Shown: piece by piece, positions 54,982-63,480 of the stretch | Position numbering within the stretch: position 1 is the stretch's first letter | Layout: every line of letters begins with the position of its first letter | NCBI GenBank assembly: GCA_017445845.1 | Contig: JAFSRY010000033.1 | Coordinates: 53,021 to 117,020 of the forward strand | Length of the DNA: 64,000 bases | Source of the DNA: Prevotella sp. | GTDB lineage: Bacteria; Bacteroidota; Bacteroidia; Bacteroidales; Bacteroidaceae | Reading direction: 5' to 3' | Translations under genes and position numbers: made by a program | Notes under the pieces: model-generated | Told to the model about the DNA's origin: nothing | Seen by the model: only the letters and a program-made list of their open reading frames with translations | The model's database searches: none

Positions 54982-56916
54982 TTATTTAATCACTCCGGCG
55001 AACCCACCGTTGCGAGCAAGATGGACTTTTAGCGTTTTGGGAGCCTTTTCTACCTTTTTGACATAGTCGGTAGCCTTGCGGTCGGCATTGATGCCATCGA
55101 TGAAGAGAGTCAGCTGATGGATACCCTCGCCAAGGAAGCCGAGGTCGATGTTGAGGTCACGCGGGTCGTTGTCGTTGATACCTCCGATGAACCAGCGGTC
55201 GCCAGAACGTCGTGCCATGACACAGTATTTGCCGGGTTCAGCCAGCAAGACACGCGTTTCATCCCATAGTACGGGCACGCTGGTGATGAACTCGGTGCAT
55301 TCCGCATTCTCATAGTAGCGCGAAGGGGTGTCGGCGAGCATCTGTATGCCCGACGTGAAGAGCACATAGAGTGCCATCTGATAGGCACGGGTGCCGCTTG
55401 CCATTGCCACTTCTCCAGAGGTGTGGTTGTTCTCTGGCTGTACGTTGAGCATACCACCGGGTGTGAAGTCCATCGGGCCAATGGCATTGCGGACGAAAGG
55501 CAGCCAGTTGGTGTTCTCGGGTTTGCAGCGGCCGCCTTGTTCCAGTCCCAGGACACCCTCGTAGGAGATGAGGTTCGGATACTTACGCTCAAGTCCTGCA
55601 GGCTTGAATGAACCGTGGAAGTCGACCATCAGATGGTGCTTGGCTGCCTCCTGACAGACACGCTCGTAGTAGTTGACCATCCACTGGTCGGAACGGTCCA
55701 TGAAGTCGATTTTCACACCGGCGACGCCCATCTTCTCGTACTCAGCGAAAAGGTCGAAATTGCGTTCCACCTCCAGCCACGTCAGCCAGAGGATGAGGTC
55801 GACGCCTTTCTGTTTGCCGTATTGGATGAGTCTGGGCAGGTTGATGTCTTTGTTTGTGTGGAAGGGGTCAGCGGTGTTGATAGCCCAGCCCTCGTCGAGT
55901 ATGATGTAATTTACGCCGTACTTCGAGGCGAAGTCGATGAAATATTTATAGGTATCTTCGTTGCAGCCGGCACGGAAATCGACACCCCATGCCTGACGGC
56001 CGTTCCACCAGTCCCATGCCACCTGTCCGGGGCGAATCCATGAGGTGTCGCCGATGACATTGGGTGTGGCAAGGACGAATTCCATCTCATTGGCCACGAT
56101 GTCACGCGCATCCTTCGATATAACGAAGAAACGCCAAGGGAAGGCACGGGTGCCGTCTGTCTCTGCAATATAGTCGGCTTCCTTGGTGGGTATGAGGAAA
56201 CGGTCCCACTGCTGCTCCACTTCAAGGGCATAGTGGGGGAACGTAGCCTTCATGCCTCCCTTTCCATCACTGAGGAGGAACATGTGGGGATAGTCTTCGA
56301 CGGCAGTTTCAGAGAACAGAACCTGATAGCCGGAAGGTGTCTGTATGTAGAGCGGAAGGTAATTCATGGGTGAGTCGCTCTTATAGTCTTTCGCTGAGAG
56401 GTGGACGTAGCGTTCCTCGTAGTTCTGTCGGAAGGAGGCACACTGCGACATTGTCAGTAGGCTCTCGCCATCAAGGGGCAGCGTGACCAGTTCGCCGTCG
56501 ACGGTGACGCGACCTTTCTTCTTTGTGACGAAACGATAGGCGATGCCGTTGTCGTACGCACGGAAGACAACGCTGTAGTCGCCTTTCATGATGAGCTGGA
56601 CTTCGTTGGCATGGTTTTTCACGACGGCATTCTTTATTGGCACCTCGCGGTTGATGTTTTCGTTGACGAGTGTGCGCTTCACGCTTTTCAGTTGTGGCTT
56701 GTCGCCCAGGTGTTCTCCGGAGAGCACGAGAGCCAACTGGCAGTTGTTCAGCACCACGTCTGAACCTGACGTGACAGTGTAATAGATACCATCGTCGATA
56801 CGTATATCGATGTTTAACAATTTGTTAGGTGAACTGACGGAAATGTTTTTCGCAGCCGTTATTGAGCTGCAGAACATGAGGGCAGCAAGTGCCAGAAGAA
56901 GTTTAATTCTGTTCAT
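54982..56916 (-). CDS. GH97 glycoside hydrolase
   Basis: A 644-residue exported enzyme from the ATG at 56916, with signal MNRIKLLLALAALMFCSSITAA; a longer frame would start upstream of the promoter. GH97 layout is seen: an N-terminal beta-sandwich (SVSSPNKLLNIDIRIDDGIYYTV), then a barrel with GQVAWDWWNG, NYIILDEGWA, the catalytic strand VAGVKIDFMDRSDQWMVNYY, HLMVDFHGSFKPAGLERKYPN and EGVLGLEQG. The Asp in KIDFMDR suggests the retaining subgroup (alpha-galactosidase-like) rather than SusB-type inverting alpha-glucosidases, but calcium-site residues were not fully traced. Monocistronic. Confidence 0.87.
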   Translation of the reverse strand: MNRIKLLLALAALMFCSSITAAKNISVSSPNKLLNIDIRIDDGIYYTVTSGSDVVLNNCQLALVLSGEHLGDKPQLKSVKRTLVNENINREVPIKNAVVKNHANEVQLIMKGDYSVVFRAYDNGIAYRFVTKKKGRVTVDGELVTLPLDGESLLTMSQCASFRQNYEERYVHLSAKDYKSDSPMNYLPLYIQTPSGYQVLFSETAVEDYPHMFLLSDGKGGMKATFPHYALEVEQQWDRFLIPTKEADYIAETDGTRAFPWRFFVISKDARDIVANEMEFVLATPNVIGDTSWIRPGQVAWDWWNGRQAWGVDFRAGCNEDTYKYFIDFASKYGVNYIILDEGWAINTADPFHTNKDINLPRLIQYGKQKGVDLILWLTWLEVERNFDLFAEYEKMGVAGVKIDFMDRSDQWMVNYYERVCQEAAKHHLMVDFHGSFKPAGLERKYPNLISYEGVLGLEQGGRCKPENTNWLPFVRNAIGPMDFTPGGMLNVQPENNHTSGEVAMASGTRAYQMALYVLFTSGIQMLADTPSRYYENAECTEFITSVPVLWDETRVLLAEPGKYCVMARRSGDRWFIGGINDNDPRDLNIDLGFLGEGIHQLTLFIDGINADRKATDYVKKVEKAPKTLKVHLARNGGFAGVIK

Positions 56917-56943
56917 AATTGTGCAGTAAATATAAAGTACCTG

Positions 56944-56951
56944 CAAAATTA
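56944..56951 (-). promoter_or_regulatory. Promoter -7 element of the GH97 gene
   Basis: TAATTTTG (56951-56944), 27 bases before the start codon. Confidence 0.55.
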
Positions 56952-57003
56952 CGAAATAAATTTGAAAAACGAAGAAATAAATCGAAATAAATTGACAATT
57001 GAG

Positions 57004-57077
57004 AAATGAGAAAGGATAATGAATATTAATCAAGTTGCTCAAACGCGAAACTTAAAGTCATTATCCTTTCTTCATTT
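57004..57077. terminator. Long hairpin between the sulfatase and GH97 genes
   Basis: AAATGAGAAAGGATAATGA (57004-57022) is complementary, with one mismatch and a one-base gap, to TCATTATCCTTTCTTCATTT (57058-57077), loop 35 bases. No T run is seen; it may end the sulfatase transcript or be a repeat-derived element. Confidence 0.5.
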
Positions 57078-57099
57078 ATTATAGTCCTTGCGGTCTCTT

Positions 57100-59655
57100 T
57101 TATCTATTTATTTTTCTCGACACCAAGTTTCCCTTGAGGTCGGTGGCCGTGACGAGGTAGATGCCATGTGGCAGGGTGTCGAGTGCGATGGTGTTTTGAT
57201 GGTCTGCGCTGACGACGGATTGGCCTGTGGCTGTATAGATGCTGATGCGCTGCGTCGGTGAGTTGGCTGTCAACAGGCTGTTCTTAGCATCGTAGCTGAT
57301 GGCGAAGCGGCTGGCTTCCACGTTGCGAAGGTTGGTGATGTAGTTGCCGTCGCGGACTTGGCGTATTTCGTCGGGTGTCAGTAAGCCGCGGAAGAAGTAT
57401 AGTTCGTCGATGCGTCCGTGCCAGTAGTCCTTATTTGCCTTATGTCCGCCGATGCGAAACCCGCCCGTGCAGGCTTCGAAAGCACTCGTCGATACAGTTC
57501 GGTCGCGTTCCCCGTCGACATAGAAGGTGACGTTTCGGTCGGCAGGATTACAGACGACAGCCACATGCTGCCACACACCACGTCGGAAGGCTCCGTCGCT
57601 GGAACGGTTTTGGTTGCCGCCAAGGAAGTTATTGAAGATGTAGCGGGTGTCGCCGGCGACCGTCGGTGTCTCGATGCGTGTGTAGAGAATGATGCGTCCC
57701 GTTCCTGCATTGTCTTTCTGTGCCATGATGACTTCGTCGCGGAAATAGAAACCGTCTTGCGATGTGCCCGAAGTGGGGATGGCGGTTTCTTCGTCGTAGA
57801 TCCAGCAGCACAGGGTGTATTGCGTGTTCTGGGTGTTGACCAGTCCCGTGGTGTTCAAGTCTACATACTGTCCGTTGCCGTTGAGTGAGAGGGACTGCCC
57901 CTGTTTTCCCTCGGCGAAACTGTAGCCGCCTGGGGCTGGCGTCAGCTTGTAGGCATTGTCGCCTCCGTCGTCGAGTGTGCCGTCAAAAGGGTAGTAGAAA
58001 ACGAGCTGCTTTTCGGTGTCGGGGATGTCGTTGGTGACGTTGAGCCCCACGCTCTTTGCCCATTCGTTCCAAAGGTTTTTCAGTTCGCGCACCTTCTCGG
58101 GATGTTCGGCAGCTATGTTGTTGGTCTCAGAGTAGTCGTTTTTCATATTGAAGAGCTGCCATCCACCGTTGCGCAACGACGTCATCTTCCAGTCGCCCAC
58201 GCGCACGGCACGTCCGTTCTCGTGTTCCCAAAACATCGTGCGTTCGTCTTGCCAAGAAGCTCCTTCGAGCAACGGCATGAGGCTGCGTCCTTCGGCAACG
58301 AGCGGCTGTATCTTGTTGCCGTTATAGATTTCTGGATAGGTGGCATGTGCTACCTCCAGGCAGGTTGGCATGACGTCGATATAATGGCAAGGGTCTTTGA
58401 CGATGCTTCCATGTCGGGCTTTCATACCTGCCGGCCACTGTATGATGGTGGGCGAGGCGGTGCCTCCGTGGAACGACTCAGCCTTCCAGTAGCGGAACGG
58501 GGTATTGACGGCACCGGCCCAGCCGTTGCCAAGGTAGTTGTAGGTGAGTTCCGAACCTGGCACCTGTGCGTTGCGTGTCACCATCTGTCCGCTGCGTGTG
58601 CGGTCGTGACGGTCGAAGTCGCCAATCTCGTAGTTCTCAGGAGAAGCACCGTTGTCGGAGGTGAAAATGATGATGGTGTTTTCGTATTCGCCAGTTGACT
58701 TGAGCTTGTCGAGGATGCGGCCAATGCCTTGGTCAACGCAGTCGATCATGGCGGCGTGCACTTCCATGTTGGCTGCCATCATGGCTTTGTTCGACTCGTT
58801 CTCCCAAGCGCGTCCCGACTCATTGTCCGACATTGGAGTCTCTTCGGGGTCGATGATACCCATGCTGACCATGCGCTGGTAGCGTTGCTGACGTAGCACG
58901 TCCCATCCTTCGTCATATTTGCCTTTATATTTTGCGATGTCCTCGGGCTTGGCGTGCAGGGGCCAGTGGGGGGCGTTGTAGGAAACATACATGAAGAAGG
59001 GCTCCTGCTCTTTCGAGAGGTCGTCGAGCATGTCGATGGCTTTTGTCGTGATGTAGTCAGTCGAATAGAAGTCATCGGGGATAGCATCGGTAAAGATGGG
59101 TTCCTCGTTGTGAACGAGTGAGAAGGGGTCGAAGTGGTTCACCACACCCCAAATGGTTCCCCAGTGTTCGTCGAAACCACGGTTGCAAGGGTAGGTGTCG
59201 AGTGGTGCGAAGGGTCGGTTGTCGAAGGTGTTCTGATGCGACAACCATGCCATCTGATCTTGTTTATTACCGATACCCTGTGTGAGGGAGAGGTGCCACT
59301 TGCCGCTCATGGCAGTGTGGTACCCGGCTGTCTTCAGGGCTTCGGGAATGGTGACGCAGTCTTTCGTCAGACTTAGTCCCATGCCGGTGATGCCGACTTG
59401 TTGTGCATACATTCCCGTGAGTAGTGATGCCCGTGACGGACAGCTACGTCCGCAGTTGAAGAACTGTGTGAAGCGGATGCCGTTGTCGGCCAGTCCGTTG
59501 ATATTGGGCGTTTCCACCTCTCCGCCGAAACACTGCAGGTCGGAGTAGCCCATGTCGTCGACGACGATGAGCATGATGTTGGGTCGCTCGTCGGCTTCCT
59601 GTGCGGCAGCTACGGCCGGTAGCAGGAGCAATGGAGAAGAGAGTTTGTAATTCAT
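57100..59655 (-). CDS. Ser-type sulfatase with LamG domain and sorting tail
   Basis: An 851-residue exported sulfatase. After the signal peptide (1-18), IMLIVVDDMGYSDL supplies the metal-binding Asp pair. The active-site motif is SCPSRASLLTG: position 1 is Ser71 (codon AGC at 59443-59445), not Cys, so maturation needs the anaerobic enzyme. GKWHL, FTSDNG and the catalytic His region follow. Residues about 560-770 are a LamG/concanavalin domain (DGTLDDGGDNAYKL, GVWQHVAVVCN, GRIDELYFFRG), and about 780-851 a type IX-style tail. The glycan substrate is unknown. It starts 22 bases after the maturase gene. Confidence 0.92.
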   Translation of the reverse strand: MNYKLSSPLLLLPAVAAAQEADERPNIMLIVVDDMGYSDLQCFGGEVETPNINGLADNGIRFTQFFNCGRSCPSRASLLTGMYAQQVGITGMGLSLTKDCVTIPEALKTAGYHTAMSGKWHLSLTQGIGNKQDQMAWLSHQNTFDNRPFAPLDTYPCNRGFDEHWGTIWGVVNHFDPFSLVHNEEPIFTDAIPDDFYSTDYITTKAIDMLDDLSKEQEPFFMYVSYNAPHWPLHAKPEDIAKYKGKYDEGWDVLRQQRYQRMVSMGIIDPEETPMSDNESGRAWENESNKAMMAANMEVHAAMIDCVDQGIGRILDKLKSTGEYENTIIIFTSDNGASPENYEIGDFDRHDRTRSGQMVTRNAQVPGSELTYNYLGNGWAGAVNTPFRYWKAESFHGGTASPTIIQWPAGMKARHGSIVKDPCHYIDVMPTCLEVAHATYPEIYNGNKIQPLVAEGRSLMPLLEGASWQDERTMFWEHENGRAVRVGDWKMTSLRNGGWQLFNMKNDYSETNNIAAEHPEKVRELKNLWNEWAKSVGLNVTNDIPDTEKQLVFYYPFDGTLDDGGDNAYKLTPAPGGYSFAEGKQGQSLSLNGNGQYVDLNTTGLVNTQNTQYTLCCWIYDEETAIPTSGTSQDGFYFRDEVIMAQKDNAGTGRIILYTRIETPTVAGDTRYIFNNFLGGNQNRSSDGAFRRGVWQHVAVVCNPADRNVTFYVDGERDRTVSTSAFEACTGGFRIGGHKANKDYWHGRIDELYFFRGLLTPDEIRQVRDGNYITNLRNVEASRFAISYDAKNSLLTANSPTQRISIYTATGQSVVSADHQNTIALDTLPHGIYLVTATDLKGNLVSRKINR

Positions 59656-59677
59656 AAGGTTTAGGTGGTTCTCTTTG

Positions 59678-60889
59678 TTATTCTTTTAACTTTTCCATAA
59701 TGTTAGCGGGTGGCCGTTGGTTCATGAGCTCATTTTTCATGAAGTCCATGTATGGGGCAACATGCGAGAAGAACTGACGGAAACCGGCACAGAGGTAGTT
59801 TAAGGAGTGGGACTGAAACCTGTCCTTAGGGCAGCCGCCGTTGCAGGCGAAGAGCCATTCGCACTCGCGACACTGCTGAGGCAGGCTGTCGCGTTTGGCG
59901 AGTCCAAAGTTTCTCTGGCGCTGACTGTACATCATGCCGGTGATGCTATCGGTGTTGATGTTGCCGAGTCGGTATTCAGGGAACACGAAGTGGTCACACG
60001 AGTAGACATCGCCGTTGTGTTCTATCACAGCAGCATGTCCGCACGTCTCTGCCATCGAGCATACGCCAGGCTCAAGACCCATCCATCGGGCCAGTGTGGA
60101 GTCGAAAAGCTGCACATAAACTTTGCCCACGTCCTGTCGTACCCATTCGTCGAAGATGGTGCAGCAGAAACGGCCATACTGTTCGGGTGTTACCGAAAAG
60201 TCAGCCAACTTACCCTGGGTGCCGTCGGCAACGGAGGCCAAGTGGCGGCCGTCACTGTGGGACAGGATGCGTTCGATGATGGGGGCAAACTGAATATACT
60301 GGCAACCGATGTCCTTGTAGAAGTGGTATACCTCGAGGGGATAGTCGGCATTGTAGTCGTTGACTACGCCCATGGCGTTCCATTCCACGCCATGCTTCTT
60401 CAGCAGTTCGATGCCGCGCATCACCTTGTAGAACGACGGTTGTCCGCCGCGAGCGCGTCGGTATTCGTCGTGTAGCTCTTGCGGTCCGTCGATGCTGATG
60501 CCGATGAGCCAGTTGTTGCGTCGGAAGAAGTCGCACCATTCATCGGTGAGCATCGTGCCATTGGTCTGCAGGCAGTTCTCGATGACGTGTCCGCGAGCGT
60601 ACTGCCGTTGCAGCTTCAGCACCCGCTCGTAGAAACTCAGTGGGCGCATCAGCGGTTCACCGCCATGCCATGTGAAGAGCACGCTGGGTTGGGTCTGTGC
60701 CTCGATATACTGTCGGATGAAGTTCTCCAACGTCTGGTCGCTCATCGAGAAACGTTCGCGGGCTGGCTCGTCGGCATAGATATGGCTTTTCTCAAGGTAA
60801 TAGCAGTACTTGCAGGCAAGGTTACACAGACTGCCTGCAGGCTTTGTCATTACATAGAGCGGTCGGGCAAAAGGTGCGTAGGTGGACAT
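59678..60889 (-). CDS. Anaerobic sulfatase-maturating enzyme (radical SAM/SPASM)
   Basis: A 403-residue radical SAM enzyme that oxidises the active-site Ser or Cys of sulfatases to formylglycine without oxygen. The SAM cluster motif is CNLACKYC (Cys22, 26, 29) within KPAGSLCNLACKYCYYLEK. FTWHGGEPL and LQTNGTML follow, and a SPASM domain near the C terminus has CDHF, CRECEW and CNGGCPKDRF for two auxiliary clusters. It lies directly upstream of the Ser-type sulfatase and downstream of a small peptide gene, with a long hairpin right before its start codon. Confidence 0.93.
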   Translation of the reverse strand: MSTYAPFARPLYVMTKPAGSLCNLACKYCYYLEKSHIYADEPARERFSMSDQTLENFIRQYIEAQTQPSVLFTWHGGEPLMRPLSFYERVLKLQRQYARGHVIENCLQTNGTMLTDEWCDFFRRNNWLIGISIDGPQELHDEYRRARGGQPSFYKVMRGIELLKKHGVEWNAMGVVNDYNADYPLEVYHFYKDIGCQYIQFAPIIERILSHSDGRHLASVADGTQGKLADFSVTPEQYGRFCCTIFDEWVRQDVGKVYVQLFDSTLARWMGLEPGVCSMAETCGHAAVIEHNGDVYSCDHFVFPEYRLGNINTDSITGMMYSQRQRNFGLAKRDSLPQQCRECEWLFACNGGCPKDRFQSHSLNYLCAGFRQFFSHVAPYMDFMKNELMNQRPPANIMEKLKE

Positions 60890-60890
60890 A

Positions 60891-60951
60891 GGAATGAGAA
60901 ATGAAATGAGAAATGAACTGGCAGCGGACCGCCAGTCTCATTTCTCATTCC
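60891..60951. repeat. Inverted repeat at the maturase start codon
   Basis: GGAATGAGAAATGA and a second AATGAGAAATGAACTGGC (60891-60922) can pair with GCCAGTCTCATTTCTCATTC (60931-60950). Base 60890 separates it from the maturase ATG. The arms are built from the same AAATGAG heptad as the array at 46244. Confidence 0.75.
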
Positions 60952-60959
60952 TTATTATA

Positions 60960-61124
60960 TTATTCGTCCCAGATGTTGGTGGATTTGCCTAAGGCTTCAC
61001 CGGCATCACCGTCATCATCACTCGTATTCAGAATGATTTCGCCTCCAGCCGACATGCTGATGAGCAGGTCTTGGTCGTTAATCTGAAGGGCTCGTATGTT
61101 CGGTTCAATATATCTTTTTTTCAT
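60960..61124 (-). CDS. 54-residue acidic peptide, function unknown
   Basis: A 54-codon frame starts at ATG 61124, 14 bases after the upstream stop. It begins MKKRYIEPNIRALQI, contains a SAGGE turn, a cluster of acidic residues (TSDDDGDAGE) and ends in NIWDE. The N terminus is basic with no signal peptide. I recall similar MKK-x-Y-x-x-P peptides with WD/WE ends in Prevotella, but I have not searched. It lies between a sorted repeat protein and the radical SAM maturase on one transcript. A leader/core peptide, secretion-linked protein or cofactor of its neighbours are all possible. Confidence 0.7.
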   Translation of the reverse strand: MKKRYIEPNIRALQINDQDLLISMSAGGEIILNTSDDDGDAGEALGKSTNIWDE

Positions 61125-61138
61125 ACCTTATATTAATC

Positions 61139-62746
61139 TTATTTTTGAACAAACTTCTTACCGTTCACGATGTAGATGCCTTTCTGTTGGCAACCGTTCA
61201 TCTGCTGGCCGTTGAGGTTGTAAATCTTTCCGGTTTCAATATTGCCATCAACAGAGATGATGCCTGTGGCTTGTCCGTCGACATCGAAACCTGTCAGTGC
61301 CTTGGCATCACCGCTCTTGGGCTGCAGGTAGGCACGGAAGGCCTTCAGGCTGCTGCCAGCCGTGTTCTTTTTCAGTGTGTTGCCTGGGGCTACATAATAG
61401 GCATCGGTGCTGATAGTAGTGGGCGCATAGATGCCGACAAAGTTGTAGGTTGTTCCTTCGGCTGTGGTTTGGGCACTCTTGACGTTGGCATTCATTGCCA
61501 CAATGCAGACCACGTCATACTGTGGCTTCACGAGATAGGGCACGCCGGCTTCGATGGTGGCGGTTGTCGTAAAGTGCAGTACGCCGTCGTCGGTCTCATT
61601 GTCGAACTTGGCGATGCTGGCAGTTCCGAAGTTACGACTGGCCTCGTCGGCATCCATATCGAAGGGAACGACGAGCGTGTTCCAGGCGTCGGCAACCATG
61701 GCGCGGCTGACAGCAGTGGTAACAGCATCGGTAGTGGCAGCGATGGCTGCGGTGTTGTTGGCATTGTCGGCAAAGGTGACGGTTTCAATCTCACTGACTT
61801 TCCAGAAGGAACGGGGACGTCCGCCCAGCGTTACGGCAAAGCCCTGTCCGGTGCCGTTGCCTTTCCAGTTGATGCCGAAGGTCTGGTCGGCGGTGAAGGA
61901 GAGGTTTGCCTGGTCTGTCGAAGCGAAGCCGAAGAACTGTTCGCCCTTGGCGGGGTCGTTCATCACCATGATTTCTACGGGAGTAGTGCCCATGACTATT
62001 TCCACTTCGTTGCCGCTGGTGCTCTGGATGTAGTTGCCAGTGAGGACGTTCTTCATGTAGAAGCAGTTGTCGTTCCCCGTGGGTTCGAAGGTCCACAGTC
62101 CGTAGCAATTGGTTTCGCCGTCTTCAACAAGCAAGGTGCCCATGCGGCGGTCCTTCAGGAACTGGTTGTTGTCGCTGTAGTTTCGGATGTCGTAAACCTT
62201 TCCAGCCTTGATGCTGAAGGGCTCGGCAGGAATGTTCTGTTGTACAATCTTCCAGAACGAGCGGTGGTTGGTGCCTGCGACGGCAGCGTAACCCTGCACG
62301 GCACCAAAGCCATAGCTGGTGTCTTGGGTAGCTTTCCAGTTGGCACCGATGGTACCGGCTGTGAAGTTGTAGGTTGGCTGGTCGGTAGAGGCCATGCCAT
62401 ACATGCCATCGCCTTCTTCGCTCTTCAACTCGATGTAGTATTCAACGGGTGTAGAGCCCAGAGCCACTTCCACTTGGTTGGCACTGCAGCTTTGCATATA
62501 CAGTCCCGTTACAGCATTCTTCACATAGTAGCAATTCGTATTGGCCGTAGCCTCAAACAGCCAGTAGGCGGTACTGCTCATTGCATCTACTGCCACCACA
62601 TTGACATCCTTGTCTTGCATGAAGGCATTAACGTCATTGCGGTTAGCAATGGTGTAGGTCTTGCCGGCTTCAAACTGTGCCGACACATTCATTCCTGCTG
62701 CCAGACAGAGGAACATTGTAATAAACAAACGTAAATACTTTTTCAT
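61139..62746 (-). CDS. Secreted two-repeat lectin-like protein with sorting tail
   Basis: A 535-residue exported protein. Signal peptide 1-23 (ending in VSA). Two related modules of about 150 residues follow (about 24-170 and 176-320): each has a YxIxN start, a tryptophan/phenylalanine LWxFE or WLFEA strand, CYYVKNAVTGLYMQS or CFYMKNVLTGNYIQS, EVEIVMGTTPVE and ends in RSFWK. This looks like a ricin-type carbohydrate-binding fold, not verified. A third domain precedes a type IX-style tail (YNLNGQQMNG...GIYIVNGKKF). It heads an operon with the 54-residue peptide, maturase and sulfatase, suggesting glycan binding. Confidence 0.8.
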   Translation of the reverse strand: MKKYLRLFITMFLCLAAGMNVSAQFEAGKTYTIANRNDVNAFMQDKDVNVVAVDAMSSTAYWLFEATANTNCYYVKNAVTGLYMQSCSANQVEVALGSTPVEYYIELKSEEGDGMYGMASTDQPTYNFTAGTIGANWKATQDTSYGFGAVQGYAAVAGTNHRSFWKIVQQNIPAEPFSIKAGKVYDIRNYSDNNQFLKDRRMGTLLVEDGETNCYGLWTFEPTGNDNCFYMKNVLTGNYIQSTSGNEVEIVMGTTPVEIMVMNDPAKGEQFFGFASTDQANLSFTADQTFGINWKGNGTGQGFAVTLGGRPRSFWKVSEIETVTFADNANNTAAIAATTDAVTTAVSRAMVADAWNTLVVPFDMDADEASRNFGTASIAKFDNETDDGVLHFTTTATIEAGVPYLVKPQYDVVCIVAMNANVKSAQTTAEGTTYNFVGIYAPTTISTDAYYVAPGNTLKKNTAGSSLKAFRAYLQPKSGDAKALTGFDVDGQATGIISVDGNIETGKIYNLNGQQMNGCQQKGIYIVNGKKFVQK

Positions 62747-62920
62747 ACGCTCTAATTTAGTGTTTATGAATAAATAGATTTAAACTCACTGCAAAATTAA
62801 TATATAAAATGCATTATTTCCAAAAAAATATCAAAAAAAATCTTAAACGGCTACGAGGGTAAGGGCGAACAGTCTCCCAAGTTTCGAGAGCTAATGAAAT
62901 TACATAATTAGGATTTATCC

Positions 62921-62952
62921 TTTGCAAATGAATAGAAAAATGCCGTACTTTG
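62921..62952 (+). promoter_or_regulatory. Promoter of the histidine-rich protein gene
   Basis: TTTG (62921-62924), 21 bases, TACTTTG (62946-62952), followed by C. The leftward promoter of the 61139 operon is probably the TAATTTTG at 62799-62792. The 62747-62998 gap holds only these. Confidence 0.55.
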
Positions 62953-63004
62953 CACTGTGATTAAGAAACAAATGTCTAACATTTAAAGGATAGGAGATTT
63001 GATT

Positions 63005-63394
63005 ATGAAGATGATCAATAAAGTGATTGCAGCCGCCATGATGATGGCTATCACAACCGCAATGCCAGCAATGGCAGGTAATAGGAACCATAAGCACCAC
63101 GACAAGAAAACAACAGTTGTGGTAGTGACTAACAACCACAGGAGTTCACACTTTGACAGGATTGACAAAAGGACTTCCCATTTCGATAACTACAGGCACC
63201 ATGCCAATCGTCCAGTTGTCAAGACCTGCACGTTCAGAGTCAGCCGTCATGCAGCCCACCACCATGCAGTGGCAAAGGCAGAGCGCATCCACGGCGTGAT
63301 TGGAGCCTACTGGAACCCTCGCACTTACGAGATGACCGTCCGTTACGACGCTCGCGTGACAACAGCCCGTCATATCATGCACTTAGTGGCTTAG
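63005..63394 (+). CDS. Exported histidine-rich protein with HMA-like domain
   Basis: A 129-residue protein starting at ATG 63005, behind an AGGATAGGAG ribosome-binding site. The signal peptide ends near AMA (residue 24). A basic His-rich linker (NRNHKHHDKK, then repeated SHFDR/SHFDN) leads into residues 74-129, which follow the heavy-metal-associated pattern: TFRV strand, helix with VAKAERIHGV, a YEMTVRYD strand and a final helix. The usual CxxC loop is replaced by RHAAHHHAV (81-89); one Cys remains at 75. It may bind zinc, copper or nickel in the periplasm. Convergent with a permease. Confidence 0.7.
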   Translation: MKMINKVIAAAMMMAITTAMPAMAGNRNHKHHDKKTTVVVVTNNHRSSHFDRIDKRTSHFDNYRHHANRPVVKTCTFRVSRHAAHHHAVAKAERIHGVIGAYWNPRTYEMTVRYDARVTTARHIMHLVA

Positions 63395-63408
63395 ATGCCA
63401 TACTACAT

Positions 63409-63456
63409 AAAGTCAAGAAGTCCCGGCTTGCATAATAGCAGGTCGGGACTTTGACT
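63409..63456. terminator. Imperfect hairpin between convergent genes
   Basis: AAGTCAAGAAGTCCCG (63409-63424) pairs with CGGGACTTTGACTT (63443-63456) apart from small bulges. No long T run, so a bidirectional terminator is likely but not certain. Confidence 0.6.
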
Positions 63457-63480
63457 TACACTTGCCAATCAATGATAGTC

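Noticed and set aside
61145-62734. 529-codon open frame opposite the lectin-like protein
   Set aside because: Gly/Val/His-rich mirror of a gene that has a signal peptide, repeats and a sorting tail; no promoter in the needed direction.
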